Shown piece by piece: positions 1-14,262 of a DNA stretch of 64,000 bases (its first letter is position 1; each line of letters opens with the position of its first letter). The DNA comes from Arthrinium phaeospermum (Eukaryota; Ascomycota; Sordariomycetes; Amphisphaeriales; Apiosporaceae): assembly GCA_006503535.1 (NCBI GenBank), contig QYRS01000013.1, forward strand, positions 744,001-808,000, given 5' to 3'. The position numbers and the translations under genes are program-made. Below the pieces are notes generated by a model. It saw only the letters and a program-made list of their open reading frames with translations. It ran no database searches and was not told the DNA's origin.

Positions 1-877
1 CCTATCTTGTAGAGCGTAGCCGCGTCACGTTCAGACGACTAGGCACAAGAGCGAGAGGAAGAGACATACGAGTCTTGCCTGTATAGTGGCACATACTGTA
101 GACACTGCGGCTTCTCATCATATATGCCCAGCACTATCTTATCCCGACCACCTTCCTCGTAGGCGTCAGCACCAATACCGCCATATGGGTATTCCCATGG
201 CAATGACCGCAATTATATACACGCCCCCGGCTGGATTCCCTCCGCCCTCATCCCGCCAAAAACAAGAAGGGCTTGGAGAAGCCCCATTGGGTTTTCGAAT
301 GACCACGGCCCAAACATAGTGGGTATATACACATAGATACATACACGCAGATACACACACTGCCCGAAACGGGGACTCTTCACCGAGTCTTGATAGCCCC
401 TGCTGAGCTCCCAAGCCGCTTAAGCCGCTCACTTCAGACAGACGCTGGTTGGTTCGCAGCCCAGTCCTCGACAAGGCCGAGTATTCGCAACCAGTAGCAG
501 TCCGGACCCCACGGTGCGCCATCACGGCGCCCTGATCCGCTCGTAAAGCACCTCGATATGCAGATTCCCCGACTCCTGTAAGATTGTAAATTGTAACAAA
601 AACCCATCGCTCCGGTTAGCCCACCTCCATTACCGCTAATCAAATCAAATCAACCGCAAACCCCTCCGGATCTTAGATGCGACCCTATTTCAGTTCTTTG
701 AAATTCTGCCCCGGTTCTTTTTTTATCATGCTGTGCTAACTGCACCGGCGGAGAGGTTGTAGAACAGTAGGCGACATCCTGTCGTGACTGTAAGTTTGGG
801 CGGATCTATGCGCCGCAAGGTATCAAAAACAAATGAGTACAACAAATATAGCAGACAGAATGCGGCCCTAGACTCGC
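1..877. other. Region with no supportable gene, left edge
   Basis: Short reading frames occur on both strands, but none shows a recognisable domain, intron pattern or conserved composition. The right part is probably the 3' untranslated region of the neighbouring bHLH gene, which ends at 878 on the minus strand. The left part may be intergenic. Confidence 0.5.
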
Positions 878-2465
878 TTAGAAGCGACCAGTCTCGGGCC
901 GAAACCCGTTTGGCCGCTGACCTTCATACTGAACGCCAGTCATAGAGTCCGGTCCGTTTGGCATGGCGTTACTGAGCGTGCGTAGAGGCGGTAGCTCTGG
1001 TCGCGAAGCCGTGTACTGTGCTTGCTGTGCATAAGGATCGGCCGGAGGCGGTTGTGACGGCACAGCGTGACTCGCCGGGCCTTGCCCGTTCTGTCCACTC
1101 GCTGCCCGTAACTGCCCATTCTCGTGCCGTAACTGCTCAAGTTCTCGACGTAGCATCTCGGACTCTTGTGCAGAATTCTGGTAATGAGCCGTCAATTGTT
1201 TCAAGTGGTCTTGCTGCCGCTGATGCTCCGCGATTGCTGGACAAATGTTAGCCATCTGGATGGCAGGAATGATCCCGGGACTGACTACATACCTTTGGTC
1301 AGGATTTCCCATTTGGAAGCTTTCGACCCGCGCTCTTGGGGCATTAAATCCCTGAGCTGTTCGAACAGCTCCTTCATTTCGGTGCGACGCTTGCGCTCTG
1401 CAAGTTTGTGGCTGACGCGCAACTCTGGAGTACGACTGTACGGCTGAGCACCAGAATGCGGACTGGACTCTTCGCTCTGTAGGTCTGAAAGTTGCTTATG
1501 CTGGAGGGAATGGTGATGTACCGCAGGGAAATCGGCCGACGCAGTCGACAAGCGCTGCGAGAAGTCGTTGCCCACTCCATCCTCCAGGCGTCGCTGTCCG
1601 GGAGGAAGGCGGGATTCAGTAGTGAATTGGCTGCTGGCGATGGATTCTGCGATACTGCTGCGCCGCGAGTCATGGAAGGATACAGACGGCATCCGCTGAA
1701 TTTCTTCTTCGGGGAAGGCCCAGGCCTGACCCTTGGTAGGCTCGGCCGCTCTTGCAATGTTGCTTGTCGCAGGCCCAGTAATGGCTGGCGCCGTCCGGAT
1801 CTTGGGGTGAACTTCGGGAGGATTGCGGTCGGCACTCGGTTGGTAGCCATTGGAAATCCGGTGCATAGACAGGTTATCTAGACCTGCCCGAGGGTTGCGC
1901 TGCTGTGCCAAGCTCCCTTGTATCGAAGTGGTTGACTGGTTGTGGCTGGCATAAGGCGAGTTGCCCAGTTTCATGTCCCCGAAGCCTTGGTTGATCCTGC
2001 TGTCGACACTTTCGCGGCGCGAGTCGGGGGCTCCGTTCAGCAGAAGCGATGCGCCATTCACCTCGAGCGATTGAGGCCGGGTGAAGTTTGCGCTGGCTGG
2101 CGTTGTCGGCGAGACCATTGAAGTAATGCTCATGCTGCCAACAGGCGAGTGCAATGGCTGAGGCATCATGTTGGTGGTGGTCGGAGAAGGGGTCTTTTCG
2201 GTCGAATGATAGCCCGTAGATGTTGACGAGGGACTCAGGACGTTGATTCCAACTCCCGAGGCGGTGGACGTGTCTAAATATAGTGTAAGAAATACAGTTG
2301 CATACAGCTGCATGCGCCCCCATCGTCCCAATGGATTTACATACGCTTACTCGAGGCATCGGTGCATGAGAAATAGGCAGAGTCGCGGTTCTCTTCTGGG
2401 TTGAGAACACCAGCCAACCCCGCGGGCAGCTTCTGGGACGCGGGCCTTTGCTGTTCGTTGGCCAT
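878..2465 (-). CDS. bHLH (leucine-zipper-like) transcription factor
   Basis: The model joins three exons: 2465-2351, 2273-1293 and 1236-878. Introns have GTAAGC/TTTAG and GTATGT/CCAG borders, and phases agree. The product is 484 aa. Residues 1-320 are low-complexity Ser/Pro/Thr/Gln-rich sequence, typical of a fungal activation or regulatory region. A basic helix-loop-helix starts near residue 324. Its basic region shows H-x3-E-x3-R (HKLAERKRR), the residue pattern that contacts CANNTG E-boxes in this family. The second helix crosses the second intron and runs into a heptad-like leucine segment to about residue 410 (LKQLTAHY, LRRELEQLRHENGQL). The protein is therefore expected to dimerise and bind E-boxes in the nucleus. 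It resembles Esc1-like fungal bHLH regulators, but the exact orthologue is not certain. The start ATG at 2465 is the first in frame and exon 1 reads cleanly. The upstream region is unusually long and gene-free. Confidence 0.85.
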
Positions 2466-3486
2466 GTCGTCGGCAAAGCAGGCCAAGGGTCTCGACACTT
2501 TTATCAGGATAGTGAATGCAGAGTTGAAAACCGTACAGCCGGGTGCAGGAGTCGGCGGAAAAATACTTCAGCGCCACGCAAAGTATGATTTGGTGGTAGT
2601 ACGTGCTTCCAGTCGGCGGCGTTTTCGCATGACCCGATCGAGGCAGAGAGGGAACAATTAGACTGCGATGCTGCTGGACATTGGATGCAGTCTCCTCCCA
2701 GGTTGCATGTGCTTTACAGACCACGACTAGACAACAACGACGACAGCCTCAACCAGCGTGGAAGAAACAGAACAGGAAAAAGGATACGGTAGTAGTGGCG
2801 GCGGCGGCAGCAGTGCTGGGTGACGACGGTCGGATCTTTCAAGGTCTGGCTACTTATTATGGGACTTGGATATGAATGTGTTCGAGGATTGGACTTGGGA
2901 CTTGGGACTTGGACGGGAGGGTACACAAACAACGAGTTACACTCGGAAACCCAGTCTCGAAATGGGGACGGGGGGGGCAGCAACGTTAAAAGAGGTTGAG
3001 GATAGCAGCGTGCCTAATGCCAATTCTGTGCGCCCCGGTTTCCCTTGTACTTGGAACTTTGGGACAAGACTTTGAGGGAGCGGAAGGGTAGGGCGGGGGA
3101 TCCCAGATCAGATCAGAATAGAAAAGGCAAATGAGCGAGAGAGGGAGTAAGAAAGTGACGGGGTCTTTAGCAGGGAAACCGTCGTCCAAACCGAGGCGAG
3201 GATGACCTGGGAAGGGAAGCTAGACCTATGTTTGAACACCCCCAGAAAAACCGCGCGACTCGACTTGGGTTGGGGTGTGCGGAAACGGCTGGTCACCACC
3301 AGGAGGGATGGATGGATCAAGATGGATGTCAGTCGACCGCCGTCGACAAGGGTACTTGTCCCAGCAGTCCACACATCCAAACGTACCAAAGGGAGGGTTC
3401 TTCTTCCTAGGCAATCTTCACTATTGATATGTATCTGCAGCTTGCTTGCTCAAGAAAGTTATGCCGGAGGAGCAGAGACGGGCTCA

Positions 3487-3576
3487 CAGAGAGAGAGAGA
3501 GAGAGGAGAGGGAGAGAAAGAGAGGGAGTTAGTGCGTGACTTGGTGGTGAGAGAGAGACTGGAGGGAGAGGGAGAG
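3487..3576. repeat. GA-rich low-complexity tract
   Basis: Interrupted (GA)n and GGGA repeats form a purine-rich strand about 90 nt long. The tract lies about 1 kb upstream of the bHLH start. Confidence 0.8.
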
Positions 3577-4329
3577 ATGGACCTCAGTGCTGGACTAGGT
3601 AGGAGGCAGGTACATTGTGCGATGAAGTGAAGATGTACCTACCTACCTACCTCCTACCTACCTTTTTACTTCGATTCCCAATCCATGGAAGCTGACGGCC
3701 CATGACAGCCACCTGGACCTTTGATGCATTTGCTTTCACGTATTTACTTATGTAGGTACCTCATGTGTAGAAAGTGCGGAATAGTGCTTGTGCTTGGTTG
3801 TGCTCAGCTTACAGCAGATCAATATAAGGCCAGTGTCAATATCACAGGTCGCACGCCTGCCTCATTGGGTGCGTGTAGACGAGCCAGCATGGAACCCAGG
3901 ACGCTGCAGCTTCTGCGCGAGGTCTGGCACACTACCAAACTACTCGCCTTTGCTGAAGGAAGCCGTCGCATGGCTTCAGGGTCAATTTAAACAAAATGGA
4001 CCGAAAAGGATACCTGGCTAGTGGGTATGGTGTTCTGCCGGGCCCAGGATTGTCCCCTAGCGCAGGCTAATGCATCCAATCAGCCTGGCGGTACGGCCAG
4101 AAAGTACGGGTACTTCAGGCATGCAGTGTTGCGGGCGAACGTGAACGAGGCGCCATCTTGCTTGTTCGTTTTTTCCTCGTGGCGGCGCAACTTTACCACG
4201 TAGTACTCGCTCGACTCTCCCTCTTAGCCCGAGATTCCCACGAGCAGCCCCTGTCCGTTGACTTTGCGCACGCGTGTGCGGAGCCCCACCCTGCCACCAC
4301 CATCACTACACCAAGTACATAATTTACAG

Positions 4330-4352
4330 CCCCCCCCCCCCCCCCCCCCCCC
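4330..4352. repeat. Poly-C tract, about 23 nt
   Basis: An uninterrupted run of about 23 C lies in the gene-poor region. It is one of four G/C homopolymers of 19-24 nt in the window. Confidence 0.9.
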
Positions 4353-7300
4353 ACAATACTCTGGGTAGATATACCTAGTCTCTGTTCATGGTTTCCCATG
4401 AGGTAAGGTGAGCGATGGTGTGTACCACGAATAGTAGTGAGAGGGATATCATAGGTGAATATCCTCCAGGCAGGTACGGAGTAGGTAGAATCGAAATACG
4501 ATACAGTGTGTATGGTGATGCTGGTGTACTGCTTACTGCGTCCACACCATGCTACATCAATGCATGTCAGACCTATTCGACCACGCTGTGCAGTAAGTGT
4601 ACATGCCTAAGATACCTATACAGACTCGCTTTGAACGCAAAGTACACATCAACTCAAAAGTCCCAGGAGTGGGAAGCCTTCAAGGCTCGACCTGGGCAGC
4701 ATCTGAAACCCTCTTCGACAGAAAAACAAATGACAAAGAGTCGGAGAAAACAACATCTTGGCCAGCTGGGCTGGCTGGGCATCCTCATTGCCACAAATAA
4801 CTACCTGGGTATTAGGAAACAGCTCAGTCAGTTGCTCTTGTGACGTCTAGGCTGCTACCTGAAGGAGAGGTGACCGACACATTTCGTGAATGGTCCAGGT
4901 ACTCAGGTGCCGTCGTACGTGGTCTGTATGTAGGTCTGCATGTAGTGCACACATGGGAGAAGGCCCTCTTGAGTCTACGGCGCTGACAGATAGACATGAC
5001 ATGACATGACACTTCGAGCGAAGCAAGGACGCTTGTCAATGAACTAGGAGTGATGCAGTGTCCTTTTCTGCCCGGGCTCCTCATCCATGAGTCCTTGGAT
5101 TTCTCCCTCAACGGTGAGCGGCAAACTGAACGATATAGAGTGGCCCAGCACTGGGTGGCATGGGTCTTGCGATACAAAGCAGATAACCTTCCCTCTCCCG
5201 ATCCATCAATGGGCTGACAGGCTTTTGCTGAGCCCCAAGGTCTCACATCTTGCATTTGGTGGGGAGAAGGTAGGAGTTCGTGAGCAAGAAGGAGTCGCTA
5301 TCGCCGGGCATAGCCTCGGCGCGACTGTCTGGTCTGGGGTATGTCTGTGCCAGTGTCCCCCCATGCTGCGGCAGCGTCGCTCCTCACTCCTCACTCCTAT
5401 GAGAGCTGGCATTTTTGGAATACAGCAACATGTATCAATTCCAATTTGCAGGCTATTTGCGGATGGGCATACATGTAAGCAGATAATAAGTTTGCCTACT
5501 TGCTGACACTAAGCAATAGGGACTTCATAAGTGGGTCTCGCGGCCGACAGATATCCCTCGGCTCGACGGGAGTTAATTTTTTAATTTTTTTTTTTTTGCC
5601 CTTCTCTTCCTTACTGTATCTACATTATTCCTTAGCTTGGGGAGGAGGGCCGGCGACTCCAGATCTCAAGTGTGCATGAACAAAAGCGCAACCTCTAACG
5701 GGGCGGGTGGGCGAGTCGTTTATTTCTTTTTCCGCCGGCCGATCATACAAACATACAGTACAAGAAAAGAAGGTTTTATCCCTCGCTCATTCCCGTCCCC
5801 TCAAAACTGCGTGCAAGGGCAGCCAGTCTAGGCTTACGGAGCGACCGTTCTTGCTTCCTTCCGAGACCAAAACCATGTGGTTGAAGCCGCGTATGTCATC
5901 ATAGTAAGTACATGAGTGCAGTGGACTATTCTGGTCCGAGTTGCTTTGCAACCGCGACAACAATAACGGGATGATTCCTGAAGGAATGCACTCGCCTATT
6001 GCTTCGTGGAAAGGGTGGGCGGCTGACCCAGACCCAATTGCTGGATTGATTGATTGATTGCTGCTGCATTTGCGCACACGAGAGACAGTGCGATCAACCC
6101 GGCCGAATAAGGGATACAGTAGGTACATACCCATACCGGATAGACGATACCTATGACCTAAACTGCCAACCAGCCTGCAGGCGATTGGGGGCCCGGGGCC
6201 CAAGTGGGATCTTCCCGCGCGAGCCACGTGAGAATCGACCTCGTGCTGCCATGTGCTACTTTGGCCATAATGTGTAGGTACTACTATTTTGGCCTGAAGG
6301 GCAACAGGGCCCCTCTAGCGCTACGCTCGTTTTGTTACCGGGACTGCAAGAAGCATCTTACCGTACATGGGCGTGCTGTCGCTGGGTGGAGCGAGGTACG
6401 TAGTTTTATGGGCAGACAGTCTGGCTGACCCAATGCAACCTCTCAGCCAGCCTGCCACTGCACTCTGCGGGCACTGGGTGAAGGGGGACTGGGTGACTGG
6501 GCAGAGCTCTCGGGAGGGTACCACGGTACGTTCTCGCACACTAGTTCGGCATCCTATTCCTTTGGGGCAAGCGAGAGTAACCGGGATAGGGATCTCGCCC
6601 GTCCCCTCATCAGAGCCCTTGTGGGAAACGCCAGCGACGATCTCTTGTCTGTCCCGCCGGCCGTGGATTGTTTGCATCAACCCATGGCCGGCCGTCGCAA
6701 CGATGCCATGCTACGTTGTACGGGCGACATGGCCCGTTCGTTGCTTCTTCCTCTCGATTCGACCCCCTTAACACCGAGCAGTAGTAGTAGGCAGTCTCGC
6801 AGTCTTATGATTACCGCTTTGCGCCCGGTGCTGGAAAGCGATCATCATTCGGTCACCCGAGACAGCGCATCAAATCGCGAACCTGTGCTCCAGCTTTCAG
6901 GTAACGGTTCGAGGAGTCGAGTCAGTGTGGTGGATCAATCGATTCTGCCCGGTTGTTTATTGGGAGCTTATTAGCCCTGCCGGCTCCGTCTTAGTGCATA
7001 TGGATTCTGGGCAGCAGTGGGGGGGAGAATCGGGGCAACGCAACCACGGAATGGGTTTGCTGAGACCAGACTGTTCCACCCATCTTGACAACCGGCGGGT
7101 GTGTACATGATCCGCGGCCTTCTGCGCCGCCCGACGATGCTACCTCCTCGGCGAAGACTTGTGCCCGTCAGGCTCATTACCGAAGGAAGCATGGGCAGGC
7201 ACAGCTTAGGCCCAGAACACATGCTGTTAGGTACGGACCTTTCCTGTCGAGGACACATACACGTACTGTACTGTACCTACCTACGAAAGCACGGGAGGTG

Positions 7301-8914
7301 GTATCTCGTTAAATGACCCGCGTGTACCTGCTTGGCGCCCACGCGGTTACTGGCAGACTCCACTCCACTGTGCCGTCGCTGATGTGATGCTGCGTCGCGT
7401 TTAACAGAGATTTGCTGTTGTCCTTGTCACTGCAACGTCGGTCGATTAGCCGGAAAGGTAAGTAGGCATGCCGTGCTACTGTGCACAATTGCCCATGAAG
7501 GTTAACGAAAGTACGGAGTACGGATGCTCGTGCATCCATTACATTGGTGTAGGTCGTTTACGGCTCTTATATTACCTATACGTAGTGGTTCTTTTTTTCC
7601 TCTCTCTTCTCTTCTTTTTGCTCCTCTTTAGCCCTCACCCTCTCTCCTCTGGGCGTCATTGACGGGATTACACCAGACTCTATGCATATACGGATACCCC
7701 CAGCAGTATTGATTTTCAGCGAATAGGTATGGTATCTTGTTGGGGTTACACAAGCACGGGTAACCGATCAGTGCTAAAGATCTACGCATCTGGGATATCA
7801 ACAGGCACGTTCACTGTAGCATGCTGGCCAAGTTGCCTGCTGTTGAACGGACCGAAGCGGGATCGAAATACAGGCAATCTTAGCCGGCATGGGAAAGATG
7901 GCCCTCGCTCAGATCCCCTCGTAGTATTCTGATTTACCGAAGCATGCCTCAATACAAGCAGCTCGAACTTGGGAAATGATCTCCCGCGGCGGGTGATGCT
8001 TACTCGTCAGCTGTGATCAGAATTTAGGGACCAACGGGGAAAGACAACGGCATCTGAGCTCCAGTTACAATGTAGAGTCTGCGCCGTGATGGGTTTCTGG
8101 TCCCCCACGCACCACAAACATAACCATGCCATGTACGCCCGATTCCCTCTTTTCATCATACCGCCACGGCTGAGGGCATCATCACTGGCTGCAAGTGCCG
8201 AGCATGCCCGTCTCATAAGTGGAAATAGATGCATGCAGTGAGATTAGCTAGCCTAGGCAGCCTTTCTAGGTCTGGTTCCTTGGCTTGGGGGGTAAGTGTC
8301 ATCAGTCGGACCATAGGGTAGATCCCGTCACCGTCCCCGTCCCCGTCCGTTCCCTTCCCTCCCCTCCCCTCCCTGCCTCCTCCACTCGACATCTGGAATT
8401 TCAACACGTAGAGGGTATTGGCCAGTATTCATCTGCATATATTACATTGCATGCTTATGTGCATGCATGCCTTATGACAAGGCACATATCGAGGTATTGT
8501 GACAGGCATGGCACAGCCGAATCTAATCGAACCGAACATGCAACCTTACAGTATAATGTTGGGCCGAGCGGGCCAGGAAGGATTATCGCAATCGATTATC
8601 AACGGGCGACAGTTTTCCCAACCGGAACATGTGCTTCACACGTTCCGGCAGTGCATCCTGGTCGAGTTTCTCCAGTTTGCCTCCCAGGGGACATGTCGTG
8701 ACTGCCCGTGTGCCCTGTGTCCTGTGTCCTACCAATCGTTCGTTTGTAAGTGGCATAAATTAGTTGCATCTGTGTATCCGTACATATGCATTGTGTGGGG
8801 AGGGGATCTAGGAAGCAAACAAACCCTCGATATAACCGACATTAAAGCCAGCCTTTCGTGTTTTATTTCTTTTCCATGTGCTTTTTGGGCCTCCTTTTCC
8901 TTTTGTCTCTCTTT

Positions 8915-8933
8915 CTCTCTCTCTCTCTCTCTC
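8915..8933. repeat. CT microsatellite
   Basis: An uninterrupted (CT)n run of about 19 nt is embedded in a longer pyrimidine-rich stretch that begins near 8890. Confidence 0.85.
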
Positions 8934-9415
8934 GACAAATGCATCCAGCCGGGCTGTTCTAATTTCGTCCTACAGGGCTTACATGGTATGTATTCTTGGT
9001 ACCCGAATTACATACTGTGACACACGGGGATCAGCATAGCGAGCGCTAACCGCCTGCTTTCTCGGCCAAATGCAAATCTTGGTATGGAGCTTGAGATCTC
9101 GCAGGCGGCTTTTGGGGCGTGCGCCAATGCATCAGGTAAGTAGTCGTAAGGATAGCAGTTACTACTACCTAACCTAGCGGCATGTAAGGAAAGCCCCAAT
9201 AATGATCTGATGGATGGGACGGACGGGAACGAACGTTCACGCCGGTCAGTACCAAGTGAAGGAAGAACCGCTTCTGTTCCGTACATAAGCGTCCGCCACA
9301 ACCTATAATATTCTTGGCGCAGGCCTGCTGGTTGCGCAAACGTCACTCTCGTACACGCCCTCGTCGACAAACGGTGAGAATTCCCCCGCAAAACCTTACA
9401 TGGGGTGGTTGGCCT

Positions 9416-9439
9416 GGGGGGGGGGGGGGGGGGGGGGGT
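9416..9439. repeat. Poly-G tract, about 24 nt
   Basis: An uninterrupted run of about 24 G. The true length of such runs is often mis-called, so the count is only as good as the assembly. Confidence 0.9.
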
Positions 9440-10325
9440 CATCATTCATGGAACAAGCATGTATGTATGCACATGCAACTCCACGACGGCTGCCCTTCCC
9501 GGATCTAGATTACTACTATATAGGTCCCCAAGATCATCCATCACCTACTACTACAGTACTTACTTCCATACAATTGTGGCGAGACTCGGCAGCTACTATG
9601 AGATCTGTCCTTGCGATCCCTGGATTAGTGATCTTGCTGGTGACACAGGCAGAAAGAAGCAAGCAGCAAGCAGATACAGCAGTGCGCCGCAGATCCACAG
9701 GCTCCCTTCCCGCGATGCTGCATGGACCCCAACGATGGCTCCCGGTGAGATGTGATAGTCGACACGTCTGATCCACTCGATAGGCACAACAGCAGAAAAG
9801 GAACTAAATATCGAGATACTACTAGAGGAACAGGAACAGGAACAGACCCGACGGCAAACTTGTTGGCCGCCCAGCCGTTTGGGTCGTCTGATCTGATAAT
9901 TATTGCCAGATGCACCGTCCCAACCTTATCTGGCGTCTCAAGTTCACCAGTCGCGAGCGTGCTACCTACGTGCACGAAAGCCACGTATTCCATCATTGGC
10001 TGCTGCGCAATACTGAGGCTTCAGACCATTGTCGCCGCATAGCCGGGATCTCCTTGCTACGCGCCGTCATCGACAAAAAGAGAAGCGGTAACAGTTGAGA
10101 TGTCACAAAAAATAAATAAAAGAAGAAAGTGGGAATTGCCCGTCACAAGCTGGCAAGGTCCACTCGGGCTGACTACGACCACGATCTAAGTAGGTTATCT
10201 CGTGGACACTCGTGACCCCTGGCGGCTGCTAAGTAGTAGATGCGGAGGGCAGGGCGCCCAGCCGGCCTGCGAGCATTGGCAGTATAGAGTCCCCGCTGTA
10301 GTACGGAGTAGTCCTTGGCGGCAGA

Positions 10326-10348
10326 CTGCTGCTGCTGCTGCTGCTGCT
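10326..10348. repeat. CTG trinucleotide repeat
   Basis: Between seven and eight uninterrupted CTG units in non-coding sequence. Confidence 0.85.
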
Positions 10349-13071
10349 TATGGGGTAGTGGGCATGGTTTGGGCGATATATGGTATAGACAATCCGCATC
10401 TTGACATCCCCTTTCCTGCTCTCAGCAACCAATGAGGTATTCATCCGAGTACATACCTATGCTTGCGCCGAAAGACAGCCATATCCCAGCTCGAGAAGCC
10501 AAAGTATCCACTACACCTATACGGACAGGGTGTTCCCCGTTCACGATACTACGTAAGTATTTGTGGTCGATCCAAGAGTAAGAAACGGCCATGTCGCAGA
10601 AACGATTTGTCAGATCACATGGAGGTGATTGGCCGTATCAGATGGAGGAGAAGGAGAAGAAGGAATTTGGGCGACTTGCACGTGTGAGCTACGTGGGTTC
10701 ATAGGGAGCCTCGATGTGATGCATGAGGATGCTAGCTTGACAGGTGCCACCCACGGTGTTTCACCACCTCCCCCTCTCCGTAGCCAATCGCACAGAATGG
10801 ACAAAAAGAGTCTTCAATGAGTGAGTGAGTGAGTGACTGGGTGCATGAGCACTTGCGTTCGGGCATGTGGTGCTTGTATGCTTGTATGCAGCAGTCCCGA
10901 TCAAGGGATGAAAAGCCTCCAATCTCGGAACTTGCCCTGATATGTGATAGTCGTCGTGACGATGCGTGCTACCGATCGTGGAATCGTGCTTGCTGCACGC
11001 TGCCATGCAGTCCTGAAATGAAGCAAGGGGAGGAGAGATGGAAGGAAGGAAGGGGGTATCACCAAGGAGGTTTTCACCTGCAATCGCCGAGCTCGTCCTA
11101 CCTCCGGTTGAGACGATTCTGCAAGAGGACGGGGCACAAACAGGCGTGGCGAGGAGAGTGAGTATTTCACAAGAGGCAGGCAGCCGGGACTCCATACCCC
11201 GGGAATCCCTCGATGGGGGTCGCTACATAGATCTGGCCCCAACCTTTCCCTAGACCGAGATGAGATCTAGCCACACGGGAGCGCTCCCGAGAATAGGAGG
11301 ATGTCGTGCAATCCGTCTTCTCCTTCCCTCTCGACGCCGATGCCAGTGCCAGGCCCAAGACATGGAAAGTGACACGGCGGCTACTTGCATCGTCCGACGT
11401 TCATCTTCCCACGTTTCTGGGTTGCAGGCCAGCCCCAAGAACTAGAAGGGAAAAAAGAAAGAAAGAAAAAAAAATAGTTCCAAGGTGACAGACAGCCAGG
11501 GTCTTTTCTCCCTTCACTCTGTGTGCGTGTCTGAGACACCGCCAGAGGCGAGATGTCTCGGCTCTACTGTCACACAGTAGTAAGGATGCCTGCCTGAGCC
11601 CGCCGCAGGATACCGCCGCCGAGGGTGAAGGCTAGTAAAAGTAATTAGATATGTATGAAGTTCTCTCCTTCCGCTACAGTGGTGCCCCGGCCCCTTTCTA
11701 CCTGCAGGCGGGTGATTCGCTTACTTCGGTTTATTGATGTGGCTGCTTTCACGCCGTGCGCCTCTCTGATCAGGTGTCTTTCTCGATACTGGTTTGCCTA
11801 CCCAACACATGGCCTCGCCTGGGCCTGCCGGGCTCCGGATACGGCAGGGTCGGTGAGCGCGAGCGGCATTTCAATGTCTGCAGAGGACGGTTCCAAATGG
11901 GTCGGATATTGGAACTACCTAGGTAGAGAGAGGCGGGGGTTACGAACCGGTGTATATGTATACCTAATGTATGTATACCTAGTACATAGTATGTGTATAG
12001 TAGTAGGATGGGGTCGGTTCACCCCGGTTACCGTTAGACCCCGCATCTCTGCGACCCTCCTGCCTCCCTACCACGGGATGTGATCCCGCAGCAGCTAATC
12101 AGGACATTGGGGCCTGGGGGCCGTAAGCTTACCCGCCCGGAGCTGTAGGCCCCAGTAAGCTGAGATACCCGCGATCCTCTCAACGGATGGGAAGCCATAG
12201 ACCTATAGTACTGATTGGCCATACACCCCGGGGAAGAGGGGGTTCTTATTCTGTAAGCAGATGTGTAAGTGTTTGTAATGACTACCTATGGGGACGTCAT
12301 AGACACCCTCGGGCTCGTCTGCCCGAATATGGCAAATCAGCCTGCCATGACACCGCAACTTACCTCCTATAACGAGGTCGCCCATCCAATTATTGTCTAG
12401 TTTGACCATCGGACTGGTGATAAATTTAGACCGAGCGTGTTGACAGTTCCCCATCCCTGATGCCAGATTCTTTGAATGTCCTGTGGCAAACATGCAGGAG
12501 CTGGGTCCATGGGAAACATCGACGCTACCTTCATGTCAGCGTTGCATCGGTGCCGAGGCTGGTGGTTTCATCGACATTGGTTTTGTGGTATAGGTGGTGG
12601 TAAAAGCAAAAGAGTTTAACCACCTCTGAAAGACGGCCGTCACGAGCTGGCCCCAGCGGTCAATTCAAGATGCCGAAGCGGTTAAGGAACTTGCATTAGG
12701 TTTGCAGATAGGTAGCATACAAGGTTGCAACTATCCTTCAGAGATATTGGTGTGTACCACTGTCCCTACCAAGCTCGGCATAACACGGCCAAAGTATCCA
12801 TGGCCTTCGTACCCCATGGCAACCATGATGCCCTGGCTAATGTATTATGAAGAACACATTACAGCCCTCTTGCTCGAACTGCCCTCAACAACCTGATAGT
12901 TTGCGTGATCAGATGGGACATGTATCCCCAAATAGCCTTCTACGTCGTATTCGCTGGCTGAAACGACATATAAGATGATATCTATACACGCGGTAAAGTC
13001 TGTGATACATGGGCTCTTCTCGTTCTTCTGTCCGTCCGTCCATCCACCCCTCTCGAGCTGCCATGGAATGT

Positions 13072-14262
13072 TTAGTTGCTGGAGCAAGGGACTGAGGCAT
13101 TCAGCGCCTTCGCAACAGCCGCCCCGACTGGCATGGTTACGGAGGCGTTGTGAGCCGACAGGGCGGTCGCCAGCCACGGAATGGACTGGCCATTGTTCTC
13201 AACGGTTCTGCCTGAGAGCTCGAATGTCAGATCACCTTGGGGTGATTCGCAGACGGGCTTCTTGCCCAGAGCTGTCAGGACAGGAAACTGGGCGATGTCG
13301 GCCCAGATGAAGAAATCATTGTTCCCGGGGCGCATAGCCAGGTTCTGGATGTACGCGGTGCCAACGTTCGCGCCGCCGTCGAGGTAATTGTTCCAGGTGG
13401 TATTACCCTGTTGGTAGAGAAAAGCCACGACGTCAGTGCCCGCATAGCATCAAGCAGGGTCATGTGTACTTACGAGCTCGAAAGTAAAGACGGTCGGGTT
13501 GGGGATATGGGCTGTGCCGTTGAAGTTTTTAACATTACCCAGCTTGACGTTGATATTCGACACGCTCAGTCCGGCGAATCCGTTGAAGGCATTCAGCTCC
13601 ACGTCCTTGCGAAATGTGACGGGGTAGTCACGGGCGATGCCGCTGACACGGATCTGGGTATCGCCCTCGACGCGGACATGGACCGATTCCTGGCTCAGCA
13701 GTGCCTCGTTGAAGGCGATGAGCGAGTTTGTGTCCTCCACCGCCACCTTCTGGCTGACGTTGACAACGACCTGAGCAGACGATGACATCTCGGGGAACTG
13801 GAATTTGGCGAAAGCCACAGGTGCCGCACCGTCTTTGTTGGGCAGCAGGGACATGGTGCCGTCAAACGCCCGGATAGTGGCATGGACGCTGCTGTCAGCA
13901 AGGATAGTCGAGTCAATGGCCATGTTGAACGAATCCTTTTCAACCTGCGAGATTACCACAGAGTCGATTTTGAGGCTGGCGCTGTCGAGCCTGGACTGAG
14001 CCATCTTTGGGACAGCAACGAGGAGCCTGGGTAAGCTGTGTTTTAGTGCAAGGTCTCTTTCTCAACTCATCGTTCCCCTTTGCCTTCCTACTTACACGCA
14101 TGGCACTACAATCACCACAATCACCACCAGCAGGACCAGATATATCCACCAAAACCTCTTGCAGTGACCTTTGCCCCCCTTCGACTTCTGTCCAGCTGGG
14201 CCAGCGTCGGGCTCCGATCCCTTGCGAGAGTCGTGGTGAGATACCTCGACCTTGTCCGACAT
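13072..14262 (-). CDS. DUF3712 domain single-pass membrane protein
   Basis: Three exons (14262-14096, 14026-13474, 13407-13072) with GTAAGT donors and CAG acceptors give a 351-aa protein with consistent phases. Residues 1-36 are hydrophilic and rich in Lys, Gly and Ser. A strong hydrophobic segment at about 37-62 (WWIYLVLLVVIVV and on) follows a Lys/Arg cluster, so the N-terminus should be cytosolic and the rest extracytoplasmic (type II signal anchor). The remainder has the beta-rich, LEA/AsmA-like character of fungal DUF3712 proteins. It contains several N-x-S/T sites, including one near the start of exon 3, and two Cys near the end. Members of this family are uncharacterised membrane proteins of the secretory pathway or vacuole. 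No enzymatic motif is visible, so the role is unknown. Confidence 0.85.

Larger units (their letters stand above)
2466..13071. other. 10.6-kb gene-poor region
   Basis: No convincing gene is visible on either strand. Reading frames stay below about 175 codons, are unspliced and compositionally random, and many overlap simple repeats. The stretch holds GA- and CT-rich tracts, TAGGTA/TACCTA runs, two long G/C homopolymers and a CTG repeat. It is upstream of the bHLH gene and downstream of the DUF3712 gene. Long upstream regions with such features are common at fungal developmental regulators, so part of it may be promoter or long 5' leader. That is inference from position only. Confidence 0.5.
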